In this document: positions 1 through 7,536 of the stretch, piece after piece
How the letters are laid out: each line of letters begins with the position of its first letter
Position numbering within the stretch: position 1 is the first letter of the stretch
NCBI GenBank assembly: GCA_002431345.1
Contig: DJEN01000079.1
Coordinates: 1 to 11,454 of the forward strand
Length of the DNA: 11,454 nt
Direction of reading: 5' to 3'
Source: Megasphaera sp. UBA5897
GTDB lineage: Bacteria > Bacillota > Negativicutes > Veillonellales > Megasphaeraceae
Position numbers and translations under genes: made by a program
The notes under the pieces: generated by a model
Seen by the model: only the letters and a program-made list of their open reading frames with translations
Databases searched by the model: none
What the model was told of the DNA's origin: nothing

Positions 1-2
1 TC

Positions 3-560
3 TTACATGTCTTCTTCTGCTATTTCACAGAGAATATGTCCTATCATGATATGCATTTCCTGGGCTCTCGCCGTCGTTTTTGCCGGGACTGCCAAGCAGA
101 TATCACATTGGTCTTTCATTTTGCCGCCGCCGATGGCTGTCATACCGATGACTGTCATGTGTTTGGCACGGGCTTCGGCAATGGCCTGCAGGACGTTGGC
201 ACTATTGCCGGATGTAGAAATGCCGACGAGAACGTCGCCTTCTTCTCCCAAAGCCTGTACCTGCCGGCTAAAAACGGTATCATAACCATAGTCATTGGCT
301 ACAGCCGTCAAAATTGAAGTATCTACCGTCAGGGCAATAGCCGGAAAGGCACGCCGTTCTTTTTGAAAACGGCCGACAATTTCGGCTGCCAAATGCTGCG
401 CATCAGCGGCACTGCCGCCGTTGCCGCAAAAGAGAATCTTATGGCCTGTCATCAGCGCTTTTTTTACTATCATTCCTGCTTTTTCGATATCCGGCAGCAA
501 GGCTTTCGTCGCTGTCAGGACCGCTTCATGTTCTTGTATCCGTTGTTCTGCAATCGTCAT
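3..560 (-). CDS. gmhA: D-sedoheptulose-7-phosphate isomerase, SIS domain
   Basis: Cytoplasmic isomerase making D-glycero-D-manno-heptose 7-phosphate, the first step of ADP-heptose synthesis for the LPS inner core. The 185-residue product fits the family (E. coli is about 192). The SIS fold shows a phosphate-binding CGNGGSAADAQH at 45-56 and ISTSGNS at 114-120. Family zinc/active-site positions appear as H56, E60, Q167 and H175. I place the start at base 560. An AAAGGAAG Shine-Dalgarno (567-574) sits 6 nt before it, whereas the ATG at 587, nine codons upstream, has no ribosome site. It is the last visible gene of a minus-strand operon, 45 bp after the carbonic anhydrase. No other heptose gene is in view, so the LPS role comes from the family. 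A paralogous SIS isomerase with another sugar substrate is possible. Confidence 0.88.
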   Translation of the reverse strand: MTIAEQRIQEHEAVLTATKALLPDIEKAGMIVKKALMTGHKILFCGNGGSAADAQHLAAEIVGRFQKERRAFPAIALTVDTSILTAVANDYGYDTVFSRQVQALGEEGDVLVGISTSGNSANVLQAIAEARAKHMTVIGMTAIGGGKMKDQCDICLAVPAKTTARAQEMHIMIGHILCEIAEEDM

Positions 561-566
561 GATATG

Positions 567-574
567 CTTCCTTT
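567..574 (-). promoter_or_regulatory. Ribosome binding site that decides the gmhA start
   Basis: On the minus strand AAAGGAAG lies 6 nt upstream of the ATG at 558-560. The longer reading frame from 587 has only a GC-rich stretch without a purine tract before it. This favours the shorter 185-residue protein. Confidence 0.65.
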
Positions 575-605
575 CTTCGTAGTTCATACCATCTGCATGC
601 CGGCT

Positions 606-1166
606 TTAAACGTTGTTGTCGTCTACTACTCGGATTTCGCCGGTATGCGGATGAATCACCATGCCATAAATGGAAAGTGTACCGGGCAAATACGGATTAT
701 TCCGCAGGCACTGCACGGTATGGCGCACAGATTCGTCGATATCACCAATAGGATCTGCCCAAGCCTGCAGCTGCGGGCGAACTTTTTCTATCGCCGAGGC
801 GTCAATCCCCTCTTCTGCCATTTTTTGGCACAGGCTGTCTGACGTCGTCTTGAGCATGCCGCAGTCGTCATGACCCATGACAATGATTTCATGGACATGA
901 AGCTCGTAAACAGCAACCAGCAGGCTGCCAATAACACTGTCAAAGTCTTCAAAGGCCGTATTGCCCGCTACTTTGATGATTTTGGCTTCGCCGCGCCGCA
1001 ACCCCATGGCCGGTTCAAGAAAATCGAGAAGCCGCGTATCCATGCAGGTCAGCACAGCTAAATTACGATTGGGATATTTGCTGACGACTTCCAAGCCGCC
1101 GTGCATCAATGTTTTTTCTACAAACGCATGATTGGCCTTGGTAATTTGGTCTGCTAAGAGAGACAT
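606..1166 (-). CDS. Beta-class carbonic anhydrase (YtiB-like)
   Basis: Interconverts CO2 and bicarbonate in the cytoplasm and so supplies bicarbonate to carboxylases. The 186-residue protein shows the zinc-binding set of the beta class: C41 with the D43-R45 dyad in CMDTR, then H99 and C102 in GHDDCGM. From memory its N-terminus, length and layout resemble Bacillus subtilis YtiB (the MSLL start, a CMDTRL block, LVAVYEL before the HxxC motif). A textbook AGGAGGT site lies 7 nt before the ATG and overlaps the TAG stop of the upstream oxidoreductase gene. The two genes are therefore only 11 bp apart and very likely co-transcribed and translationally coupled. No signal peptide is seen. Confidence 0.93.
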   Translation of the reverse strand: MSLLADQITKANHAFVEKTLMHGGLEVVSKYPNRNLAVLTCMDTRLLDFLEPAMGLRRGEAKIIKVAGNTAFEDFDSVIGSLLVAVYELHVHEIIVMGHDDCGMLKTTSDSLCQKMAEEGIDASAIEKVRPQLQAWADPIGDIDESVRHTVQCLRNNPYLPGTLSIYGMVIHPHTGEIRVVDDNNV

Positions 1167-1177
1167 ATGGCTACCTC

Positions 1178-2536
1178 CTATTGTTTAGCTGATTGGAGAA
1201 GACGGACGGCACGAACGTACGCATCGATTGCCACTGCTGTTTTCTTGCCTTCCCGCATTGCTAAGACTACAGTCTGCGGTTTATGGACAATATCACCGGC
1301 TGCAAACACACCGCCCCGGCTGGTCATGCCATACGGTGTGTCTTTGACGGCAATATAGCCATCCTCATTTGCATCGACGCCAAAGGAATCAATGACGCTC
1401 TTTTCCGGTTTGTTGCCAATCGCCGCAATAATCTTATTAGCCGGTACAACGCCGAATTCGCCAGTCGGCACCATGGTCGCATCTTCCAAAATCTGCTGTT
1501 TTTCATACTGCAGACCTTCTACATGGGTCGTGCCGACGACGGCTTTCGGTGCCGAATAAAACTGAAACTGTACGCCGTCTGCTTTGGCTTCTTCGTATTC
1601 CGACGGCAGGCATTTCATATTTTTTTCTGCCCGGCGGTATACGATTTTTACATCTGCTCCCAGCCGCAGCGCTGTCCGCGCAGCATCAATAGCCACGTTG
1701 CCTGCCCCGACAACAACGACTTGATCGCCTTTTTGAATCGGCAGTTTTTCAAGTTGTTCTTCACCGAGCTGCACATTTTGCACCTGCACAAGGAATTGTT
1801 CGGCATTGACTACGCCTTCTACCGTATCATTATCTACGCCAAGGCTCCAGGCATCCATCGTGCCAACACCGACAAAAACAGCGTCAAACTGCTGCTGCAG
1901 TTCATCCATCGTTTTATCCGTACCGACTTTAGTGTTATATTGAATAGTTACGCCCATTTTTTCCAGCATATCCGCTTCACGCCAAACGATTTCCTTATGC
2001 AGGCGGAATGTCGGAATCCCGTAAGTCGTCGTGCCGCCGGCATGAGAAGATGCTTCAAATATGGTCACATCGTAATCACGAAGAGCCAATTCACGAGCTG
2101 CTGCGATACTGGCTGGGCCGCTGCCAATCAATGCCACGTTGCCGCTTGTTTTCTTACTGACGTGGAGAGGCAGGAAGCCGCCGTCTATGGCCATATCCGC
2201 TACAAACCGTTCCAGTTTGCCTATTTCCATATGGTGTCCTTTTTTGCCGAGAACACAAGCGCCTTCGCATTGTTTTTCCCGCGGACATACACGGCCGCAG
2301 ATAGCCGGCAAATCGCTTTGATGATAAATATGTTCTGCTGCTTTACCCAGGTTTCCTTCTTTCAATGCCTGTATAAACTGCGGGATTTCGTTGTGAATCG
2401 GGCAGCCTTTGCGGCATTGCGGCACCTTGCAGTTGAGACAGCGCTTCGCTTCTGCAACTGCTTCTGCAAATATATAATCTGAATCATGAAGGACTTCTTC
2501 GTGGAAAGAAGCCAAGGGATTATTTGTCTTAGACAT
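1178..2536 (-). CDS. gltD: NAD(P)-dependent oxidoreductase, glutamate synthase small subunit type
   Basis: Flavin/Fe-S electron-transfer protein that takes electrons from NAD(P)H. In GOGAT it feeds the large subunit making glutamate from 2-oxoglutarate and glutamine. The 452 residues match GltD length. The N-terminal domain carries eight cysteines for two 4Fe-4S clusters (C33, C36, C41, C45 and C80, C84, C90, C94). An FAD Rossmann motif GSGPAS lies at 138-143, an NAD(P) motif GAGNVA at 277-282, and the C-terminal flavin-contact segment AAGDIVHKP near 412-420. No GOGAT large subunit gene is adjacent. The protein may act as a stand-alone glutamate synthase-type (GltA) enzyme or with another partner, so the true acceptor is uncertain. 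It heads the operon with the carbonic anhydrase and gmhA. An AAGGCGG ribosome site supports the start. Confidence 0.85.
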   Translation of the reverse strand: MSKTNNPLASFHEEVLHDSDYIFAEAVAEAKRCLNCKVPQCRKGCPIHNEIPQFIQALKEGNLGKAAEHIYHQSDLPAICGRVCPREKQCEGACVLGKKGHHMEIGKLERFVADMAIDGGFLPLHVSKKTSGNVALIGSGPASIAAARELALRDYDVTIFEASSHAGGTTTYGIPTFRLHKEIVWREADMLEKMGVTIQYNTKVGTDKTMDELQQQFDAVFVGVGTMDAWSLGVDNDTVEGVVNAEQFLVQVQNVQLGEEQLEKLPIQKGDQVVVVGAGNVAIDAARTALRLGADVKIVYRRAEKNMKCLPSEYEEAKADGVQFQFYSAPKAVVGTTHVEGLQYEKQQILEDATMVPTGEFGVVPANKIIAAIGNKPEKSVIDSFGVDANEDGYIAVKDTPYGMTSRGGVFAAGDIVHKPQTVVLAMREGKKTAVAIDAYVRAVRLLQSAKQ

Positions 2537-2537
2537 G

Positions 2538-2562
2538 ACATATACCGCCTTTCAATATATGT
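2538..2562 (-). promoter_or_regulatory. Small hairpin presenting the gltD Shine-Dalgarno in its loop
   Basis: On the minus strand a perfect 7-bp stem, ACATATA/TATATGT, encloses an 11-nt loop TTGAAAGGCGG that contains the ribosome binding site of the oxidoreductase gene. The arms are AT-only apart from one pair, so the stem is weak. It is a visible dyad, and a regulatory role is inference. Confidence 0.3.
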
Positions 2563-2621
2563 AGTATTGCGAAAATAACAGACAGGGCCGCTTATGCAGA
2601 CCGACTTTTTCATAAAAAAAA

Positions 2622-2698
2622 TGGTGCGCCCAAGATGACTCGAACATCCGACACGCAGTTTAGGAAACTGCTGCTCTATCCAGCTGAGCTATGGGCGC
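2622..2698 (-). tRNA. tRNA-Arg (anticodon CCT)
   Basis: A full cloverleaf reads on the minus strand. The acceptor stem is GCGCCCA/TGGGCGC with discriminator A and an encoded CCA. The D arm is GCTC...GAGC. The anticodon stem GCAGT/ACTGC holds loop TTCCTAA, whose positions 34-36 are CCT, reading the Arg codon AGG. The variable loop is 5 nt and the T arm GGATG-TTCGAGT-CATCT has one G-U pair. The length of 77 includes CCA. A run of eight T follows the CCA directly and may aid termination or 3' processing. It stands alone, divergent from murQ and upstream of the gltD operon. Confidence 0.95.
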
Positions 2699-2720
2699 AC
2701 AATAATGCTGTACGCTACTT

Positions 2721-2749
2721 ATGATACCATGAAATACGGGAAAAATAAA
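2721..2749 (-). promoter_or_regulatory. Candidate promoter for tRNA-Arg
   Basis: The minus strand shows TTTATT, a 17-bp spacer, then TATCAT about 22 bp before the mature tRNA 5' end. The -10 is good (5 of 6) and the -35 poor (3 of 6). Spacing and place fit a tRNA promoter, and the site is back-to-back with the murQ promoter. Confidence 0.4.
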
Positions 2750-2763
2750 GATATTTTCTATTC

Positions 2764-2792
2764 TTGCATCACCGAGCCGCCTTCTATATAAT
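2764..2792 (+). promoter_or_regulatory. Sigma-70-type promoter of the murQ-murP-mupG operon
   Basis: TTGCAT (2764-2769), an exact 17-bp spacer, and a perfect TATAAT (2787-2792). A start near 2799 gives a leader of about 45 nt ahead of the AGAAGGA ribosome site of murQ. Confidence 0.75.
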
Positions 2793-2799
2793 GAGGTAT

Positions 2800-2817
2800 A
2801 TTCAGGTAGCTATGAAT
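2800..2817. promoter_or_regulatory. Possible operator dyad at the murQ transcription start
   Basis: ATTCA (2800-2804) and TGAAT (2813-2817) form an inverted repeat with an 8-bp gap, just downstream of the expected start site. Such a place suits a repressor, for example an RpiR/MurR-type protein. The arms are short and no MurR gene is in the window, so this is speculative. Confidence 0.25.
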
Positions 2818-2844
2818 GCGATATTGTATGAAAGAAGGATTTAC

Positions 2845-3759
2845 ATGATTGAATTAGATACACTTGCTACAGAACAGCCAAATGCGGCCAGTCAGGCGGT
2901 TGATGCCGTGTCAACGCTGGACATGGTGCGGATTATCAATGCAGAAGATGCGAAAGTCGCTGCGGCAGTAGGCGCGATTGCTCCGGCTGTTGCCCAAGCA
3001 GTAGACCTCATTGCCGCGCATCTGCGTGACGGTGGCCGCTTATTTTATATCGGCTCCGGCACATCAGGACGGCTGGGGATTCTCGATGCCGTCGAATGTC
3101 CGCCAACATACAGCACAGTGCCGGAACTCGTCCAGGGCATTATTGCCGGCGGCTATGATGCCATTTTCCGTGCCCGCGAAGGGGCAGAAGACTCGCCGCA
3201 AAACGGAGAAGCCGACTTACAAGCTCATCATATTACCGCCAAGGACGTCGTCGTCGGGCTCAGCGCATCCGGACGTACGCCGTATGTCGTCGGTGCCTTG
3301 TCGTATGCGCAGTCTGTCGGCGCCGCGACGATTGCCGTAGACTGCTCACCTCACTCGCTTATTGCAGCCCACGCCCAAATCGACTTGTGTGCGCTCGTCG
3401 GCCCGGAAGTCATTACCGGCTCGACACGCATGAAGGCCGGTACAGCTCAAAAAATGATTCTCAACATGCTTTCGACCGGTGCCATGATCAAACTCGGCAA
3501 AGTGTACGGCAATCTCATGGTCGATGTCAAATCATCCAACAAAAAACTGGAAGAACGGGCACGACGCATCGTCATGACTGCCACAGGCTGTGCCCGCCAT
3601 ACTGCCATACAGGCCTTAGAGCAATGCCAAGGGCATGCCAAGACAGCCATCGTTATGGTAAAGAATCATCTTTCTGCCTCTGATGCTGCTGCAGCACTGC
3701 AAAACGCAGACGGCTATCTCCGCCAGGCACTGCAGCGTACTGAAAAGGAGGATAACTGA
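2845..3759 (+). CDS. murQ: N-acetylmuramic acid 6-phosphate etherase
   Basis: Cytoplasmic lyase that cleaves the D-lactyl ether of MurNAc-6-P to GlcNAc-6-P and D-lactate, a step of peptidoglycan recovery. The 304-residue product (E. coli is 298) has the MurQ SIS domain. IGSGTSGRLGILDAVECPPT occupies 69-88, with E84 at the catalytic-acid position; E115 matches the second conserved glutamate. GLSASGRTPYV follows at 138-148, then the signature VITGSTRMKAGTAQK at 189-203 and MVDVKSSN at 225-232. The C-terminal part (about 245-300) is the helical UBA-like region of the family. I chose the ATG at 2845 because AGAAGGA precedes it; the frame is open 27 codons further upstream but that stretch contains the promoter. 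The stop overlaps the murP start by one base. Confidence 0.96.
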   Translation: MIELDTLATEQPNAASQAVDAVSTLDMVRIINAEDAKVAAAVGAIAPAVAQAVDLIAAHLRDGGRLFYIGSGTSGRLGILDAVECPPTYSTVPELVQGIIAGGYDAIFRAREGAEDSPQNGEADLQAHHITAKDVVVGLSASGRTPYVVGALSYAQSVGAATIAVDCSPHSLIAAHAQIDLCALVGPEVITGSTRMKAGTAQKMILNMLSTGAMIKLGKVYGNLMVDVKSSNKKLEERARRIVMTATGCARHTAIQALEQCQGHAKTAIVMVKNHLSASDAAAALQNADGYLRQALQRTEKEDN

Positions 3760-5138
3760 TGGACTACGAAAAACTGGCTCGTGATATATATGATTTGATG
3801 GGCCCGGCTGATAACATTACACAGGTATATCACTGCATGACCCGGCTGCGTCTGCATGTCCAGGAAGAACATTTTACCAAAGAACAACTTTCAGCCATTC
3901 CCGGTGTACTCGGCATTAATAAATCAGGCGACGAATGGCAGATTGTCGTCGGGCCTGGAAAAGCAGGAAAAGTTACTGCGGCTTTTAAAACCTTGATGGT
4001 TCAGCCTGCCATGCCGGCTGCGTCACCCTCCTCGTCTGTGGCATCTCTTGCCAAACAAGCCGCTGTTGGTGACGGTCAAGCTCTGCACGAAGCCATTCGC
4101 AAAAAAAATGCCACGCCGGTCAAATTGGCTTTAAAGAAAATTGCCCAGATTTTTACGCCGATTATCCCGGCATTTATTGCCTGCGGCTTGATTACGGGCA
4201 TCCTCAACATAATGATAAAGGCAGATCCGGCCTTATCATCCCTGCCGCTCGTCCAAATGCTGGCTGTCGCCGGCAATGCCGTGTTCTTCGGCTTAAACAT
4301 CTTCGTCGGCATTAACGGTGCAAAAACCTTTGGCGGCTCGCCTATGCTCGGTGGCGTCATGGCAGCGGTTATCAGTCATCCTATGCTGACGCAGATTACC
4401 TTTTTGGACAGTCCGCTCATTCCCGGCCGTGGCGGTATCATTGCGGTACTATTGGTCGTGCTGTTTTCATCACATCTCGAAAAGAAGCTGCATCAGCTAG
4501 TCCCCGTCATGCTGGATCTCTTTGTCACGCCGCTTCTAACAGTCCTGGTTTCTACACTCGTTGCGCTTTGCATTTTTCAGCCTATTGCCGGCGTAATTTC
4601 CGAAGCGATTGGCACAGCCGCTATGTCATCCATTGATGCCGGCGGTGCCGTGACAGGCTGTATTCTCGGCGGCACATTCCTGCCAATGGTCATGTGCGGC
4701 GTTCATCAGGGACTGACGCCAATTCATGCCGAACTGCTCTCCCGCTACGGCGTCAACATACTGCTGCCGATTCTGGCAATGGCCGGCGGCGGCCAAGTCG
4801 GTGCCTCTCTTGCCGTATATGTCAAAACCAAGAATAAAGCCCTGCGCAAAACGATTGCCTCGGCCCTGCCCGTCGGTATCATGGGTGTCGGCGAACCACT
4901 GATTTACGGCGTTACACTGCCCTTGGGCAAGCCATTTATTGGTGCCTGCATTGGCGGAGCTGCCGGCGGTGCCGTACAGGCAGCCTATATGGTTGGTTCT
5001 ACATCCATGGGAATTTCCGGCCTGCCGCTAACGCTCAGCACCAACCATATGCTCATCTATCTCGCCGGACTTTTGACGGCATATGTCGTCGGGTTTATCA
5101 TTACTTGGATTGTCGGCTTCGACGACCCGGAATCCTAA
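3759..5138 (+). CDS. murP: PTS EIIBC permease for N-acetylmuramic acid
   Basis: Inner-membrane phosphotransferase permease that imports and 6-phosphorylates MurNAc, or MurNAc-GlcNAc when MupG is present. The 459 residues (E. coli MurP 474) comprise an EIIB domain (about 1-75) with phospho-cysteine C26 in HCMTRLRL, an Ala/Ser/Pro-rich linker (about 80-110), and an EIIC domain from about 120 with some ten hydrophobic segments. The EIIC signature GVGEPLIYGV is at 376-385. No EIIA domain is fused and no EIIA gene is nearby, so a glucose-type EIIA from elsewhere must supply the phosphate. A strong AAAAGGAGG site lies within the murQ end, and TGATG stop-start overlap implies translational coupling. 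The MurNAc specificity rests mostly on the murQ and mupG neighbours. Confidence 0.92.
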   Translation: MDYEKLARDIYDLMGPADNITQVYHCMTRLRLHVQEEHFTKEQLSAIPGVLGINKSGDEWQIVVGPGKAGKVTAAFKTLMVQPAMPAASPSSSVASLAKQAAVGDGQALHEAIRKKNATPVKLALKKIAQIFTPIIPAFIACGLITGILNIMIKADPALSSLPLVQMLAVAGNAVFFGLNIFVGINGAKTFGGSPMLGGVMAAVISHPMLTQITFLDSPLIPGRGGIIAVLLVVLFSSHLEKKLHQLVPVMLDLFVTPLLTVLVSTLVALCIFQPIAGVISEAIGTAAMSSIDAGGAVTGCILGGTFLPMVMCGVHQGLTPIHAELLSRYGVNILLPILAMAGGGQVGASLAVYVKTKNKALRKTIASALPVGIMGVGEPLIYGVTLPLGKPFIGACIGGAAGGAVQAAYMVGSTSMGISGLPLTLSTNHMLIYLAGLLTAYVVGFIITWIVGFDDPES

Positions 5139-5149
5139 GGAGGATATAC

Positions 5150-6229
5150 ATGCATACAGGTATTTCGCTTTATCCCGGACTAGACGGAACAGCAGCAGAA
5201 CACCTTTCTTTATTAAAGCAAGCTTCTGCGCTGGGTATCCGCCGCTTGTTTACGTCCCTTCATATTCCAGAAGCAAACAAAAGCGCGCAGCGGCAAGAAC
5301 TGCACCAACTTCTTGCTGCTGCCCGCGCACATGATATGGACGTCATTGCCGATATTTCTCCCCAGACAACGGCTCTGTTGGGAATCGACAGGCTGCAGCC
5401 GCAAGTACTGCTTGATTTAGGCATTACAACAGCTCGGCTGGACTATGGATTCAGTGTAGAAAAAACGGCGTTGTTCAGCCGTATCATGCCTATCCAGCTC
5501 AACGCCTCTACCCTGCAGCCGTCCTACCTCCAAGCCCTGCAGCATGCCGGTGCCGATTTTTCACACATAGACTGCCTGCACAACTTCTATCCGCGGCCGC
5601 ATACAGGTCTCAGCCCGGCATATGCCGCACAACAGACACATTGGCTGCAGGAAAAAGGGCTTTCTGTCGGCGCCTTTATTGCCAGCCAGACAGGCCGCCG
5701 CGGGCCGCTCTATGAAGGACTGCCGACACTGGAAATGCACCGCCGCATGGATGTCAGTCTCGCCAGCCGTCATTTAGCAGCCATGGGCATGCAGTCCGTT
5801 TTTATTGGCGACTCTCATCCCTCAGCCGCCGAGCTGGAATCACTGGCACGTACGGGCAGAGAAGAAAAACATGTCGTCGTCCTCAAAGCCCACCTGCTGA
5901 GTCAAGACCCTTTTATCCGCGACCTCTTGTCCTATACGTTTACGGCACGGCTTGACGCTGCGCAAGATGTCATTCGCACGCAGGAAAGCCGCAGCCACGT
6001 CGGCAGTCATATCATTACCGCCGACGGGCCGCAGCGCCCGCTGCAGTATGGCGATATTACCATTGACAACCATGAGTTTCAGCGCTATATGGGGGAAATA
6101 CAAATCATACAAAAACCGCTGCCGGCAGAACCACGCACCAATATTGCTGCCCATATCCTGCCGGAAGAACAATTTTTACTGCCATATATTACACCAGGCA
6201 GAAAATTTCGTTTGGAATGGGTTCGATAA
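5150..6229 (+). CDS. mupG: 6-phospho-N-acetylmuramidase (DUF871 family)
   Basis: Exo-lytic cytoplasmic glycosidase known from Staphylococcus aureus MupG, where it splits MurNAc-6-P-GlcNAc and sits in an operon with murQ and murP. The 359 residues begin with the family opening GISLYP (4-9), then LFTSLHIPE (33-41), LDYG (97-100) and the conserved HNFYPRPHTGLSP (144-156). These belong to a TIM-barrel of about 235 residues. The C-terminal part holds GDITIDN (301-307) and RYMGE (312-316), as in the family's cyclophilin-like domain. The start at 5150 follows AAGGAGGA, which overlaps the murP stop; the frame is open upstream inside murP, but a start there would lack this site. It closes the operon 11 bp after murP. 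Confidence 0.93.
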   Translation: MHTGISLYPGLDGTAAEHLSLLKQASALGIRRLFTSLHIPEANKSAQRQELHQLLAAARAHDMDVIADISPQTTALLGIDRLQPQVLLDLGITTARLDYGFSVEKTALFSRIMPIQLNASTLQPSYLQALQHAGADFSHIDCLHNFYPRPHTGLSPAYAAQQTHWLQEKGLSVGAFIASQTGRRGPLYEGLPTLEMHRRMDVSLASRHLAAMGMQSVFIGDSHPSAAELESLARTGREEKHVVVLKAHLLSQDPFIRDLLSYTFTARLDAAQDVIRTQESRSHVGSHIITADGPQRPLQYGDITIDNHEFQRYMGEIQIIQKPLPAEPRTNIAAHILPEEQFLLPYITPGRKFRLEWVR

Positions 6230-6239
6230 TACCCAAAAA

Positions 6240-6271
6240 ATGGGGCTGCCGCTTCGTACGGTAAGCCCCAT
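6240..6271. terminator. Probably bidirectional rho-independent terminator
   Basis: ATGGGGCT (6240-6247) pairs perfectly with AGCCCCAT (6264-6271), with further GCCG/CGGT pairing inside. On the minus strand a six-T run follows directly, and on the plus strand T-rich sequence follows less tightly. It ends the mur operon and may also stop transcripts from the converging eamA gene, 185 bp away. The rest of the gap to 6455 is AT-rich and shows no gene I can support. Confidence 0.75.
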
Positions 6272-6455
6272 TTGCTTACATTTTTTACAACTCAGACTCA
6301 AACATTCTGTACTGTTTCTATTTATCTCGTGAAATGACTGCATATATCCCCGCATCATGAAGTAAAACATTGCAGGCTGCATTCCCAGCTTTTTAAGAAA
6401 AATTCCATTTTCCAATCATACAAACAACATCGTATACGTTTTCCTTTTGACGCGT

Positions 6456-7334
6456 TTACCCATTCTTTTTATTAAGGAGCATGACAGCACCTAAAATACA
6501 TAAAATCCCGCAGCCATTCAGTACAGACAGACTTTCATGAAATACGGTAATCCCTATAATCGTCGAAGTCAGCGGCTCTATAGACGCCAAAATAGACGCT
6601 TTCCCTGCTTCCATATGACTTAATGCAATCGTATACAGACAAAACGGCAGCGCCGTCGATATAAGACCTAAACACAGAAACAAAATCCCTGCCGCAGGCG
6701 ATGCCAAACAAACCGCCACCATAGCAGGCAGGTGCGCCCATCCAGCCAAGCCAATGGATGCAATAAGAAATGTCCACGTCGTAACGGTTAAAGGCCTGTA
6801 TTTAGCCAGCGCATAGCGTCCAAAAATAGAATACAGCGCATAGCCCAGCCCGGCTCCCAGTCCAGCCAAAACACCTATACCATTGATAGTGCCTACACCC
6901 AAGCCGCTGACCAACACACATCCTGCAAAGGACAACACCAGGCAGACTGCCTTAACAGGCGTAAACGCTTCTTTAAATAAAATGACAGATAAAATCATGA
7001 CTATACTTGGCGCCGTGTACAGCAAAATAGCTGCCATAGACAACGTCGTCCATTCCATCGCCGTAAAGTAACAAATATTGAAAAATACAATACTGCACAA
7101 GCCTGTTCCCAAAAACATCCAGCTGTCCCGCACGGAAACAATTAAGCTTCGCGGCGATTGATACAGTGCGGACAGCAGCATGACGACTGCCGTGACGGCA
7201 GAGCGCCCAAACGTAATTTGCAGCGGCGAAAATCCCAACGCCGCCAACTGTCTGGAAAATAGACCAATAATTCCCCAGCAAATACCGGCTCCTATGACAA
7301 GCAGCGGAGCTGTCTGACTATGAATACCTTTCAT
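6456..7334 (-). CDS. EamA/DMT-family transporter
   Basis: Inner-membrane drug/metabolite transporter superfamily protein, usually an exporter of amino acids or other metabolites; the substrate cannot be read from sequence. The 292 residues hold about ten hydrophobic segments as two EamA repeats. Repeat one opens with GAGICWGIIGLFSRQL and ends with an EAFTP-type loop. Repeat two shows GLGYALYSIFGRYAL and ends with a SIEPLTSTIIGITVFHESL block, the mark of the second repeat. I chose the ATG at 7334 because AAGGGAAAGG lies just before it; the ATG at 7370 has no ribosome site. The gene converges on mupG and is divergent from the metallopeptidase gene. Confidence 0.88.
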   Translation of the reverse strand: MKGIHSQTAPLLVIGAGICWGIIGLFSRQLAALGFSPLQITFGRSAVTAVVMLLSALYQSPRSLIVSVRDSWMFLGTGLCSIVFFNICYFTAMEWTTLSMAAILLYTAPSIVMILSVILFKEAFTPVKAVCLVLSFAGCVLVSGLGVGTINGIGVLAGLGAGLGYALYSIFGRYALAKYRPLTVTTWTFLIASIGLAGWAHLPAMVAVCLASPAAGILFLCLGLISTALPFCLYTIALSHMEAGKASILASIEPLTSTIIGITVFHESLSVLNGCGILCILGAVMLLNKKNG

Positions 7335-7423
7335 AACCTTTCCCTTCTTTTTTGCCAGATACCCATTCATGTCTAAAAAATACCGGTCATGACAAGGTAT
7401 CCATTTTGTTGCCCATTAGTGTT

Positions 7424-7452
7424 ATCGTACATAATTTTTCATATATTGTAAA
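7424..7452 (-). promoter_or_regulatory. Candidate promoter of the EamA transporter gene
   Basis: The minus strand reads TTTACA, a 17-bp spacer, then TACGAT. The -35 is 5 of 6 and the -10 is 4 of 6 with exact spacing. A start near 7417 leaves an 80-nt leader. It is back-to-back with the promoter at 7483-7491. Confidence 0.42.
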
Positions 7453-7482
7453 TATATTCTTTTTCCGGCCGCAGGAATAATA

Positions 7483-7491
7483 TGCTATAAT
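7483..7491 (+). promoter_or_regulatory. Extended -10 promoter of the M48 peptidase-NYN pair
   Basis: TGC-TATAAT is a perfect extended -10 element. No good -35 lies 16-18 bp upstream (TTTCCG region), which is common for extended -10 promoters. A start near 7498 leaves about 40 nt before the ATG. Confidence 0.65.
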
Positions 7492-7536
7492 AGAAGCAAA
7501 TTTGTTCATTTTCTTAGGTCAAAAGGAGGGTTTACC

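Noticed and set aside
1283..2482. 399-codon plus-strand ORF opposite gltD
   Set aside because: It is the antisense shadow of a clear Fe-S/flavin oxidoreductase gene, its residue make-up is implausible (many Cys, Phe and His), and it has no ribosome site.
2764..2844. N-terminal extension of MurQ
   Set aside because: The frame is open, but this stretch carries the -35/-10 promoter and ends with the ribosome site for the ATG at 2845. The shorter protein has the normal family length.
6176..6415. 79-codon minus-strand ORF with a CKKCKQMG segment
   Set aside because: It has no ribosome site before its ATG, spans the terminator hairpin and runs into the end of mupG on the other strand, so it is most likely a chance frame.
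6431..6438. CGTATACG palindrome as an operator
   Set aside because: An isolated 8-bp palindrome downstream of two converging genes, with no promoter nearby, is not enough to call a site.
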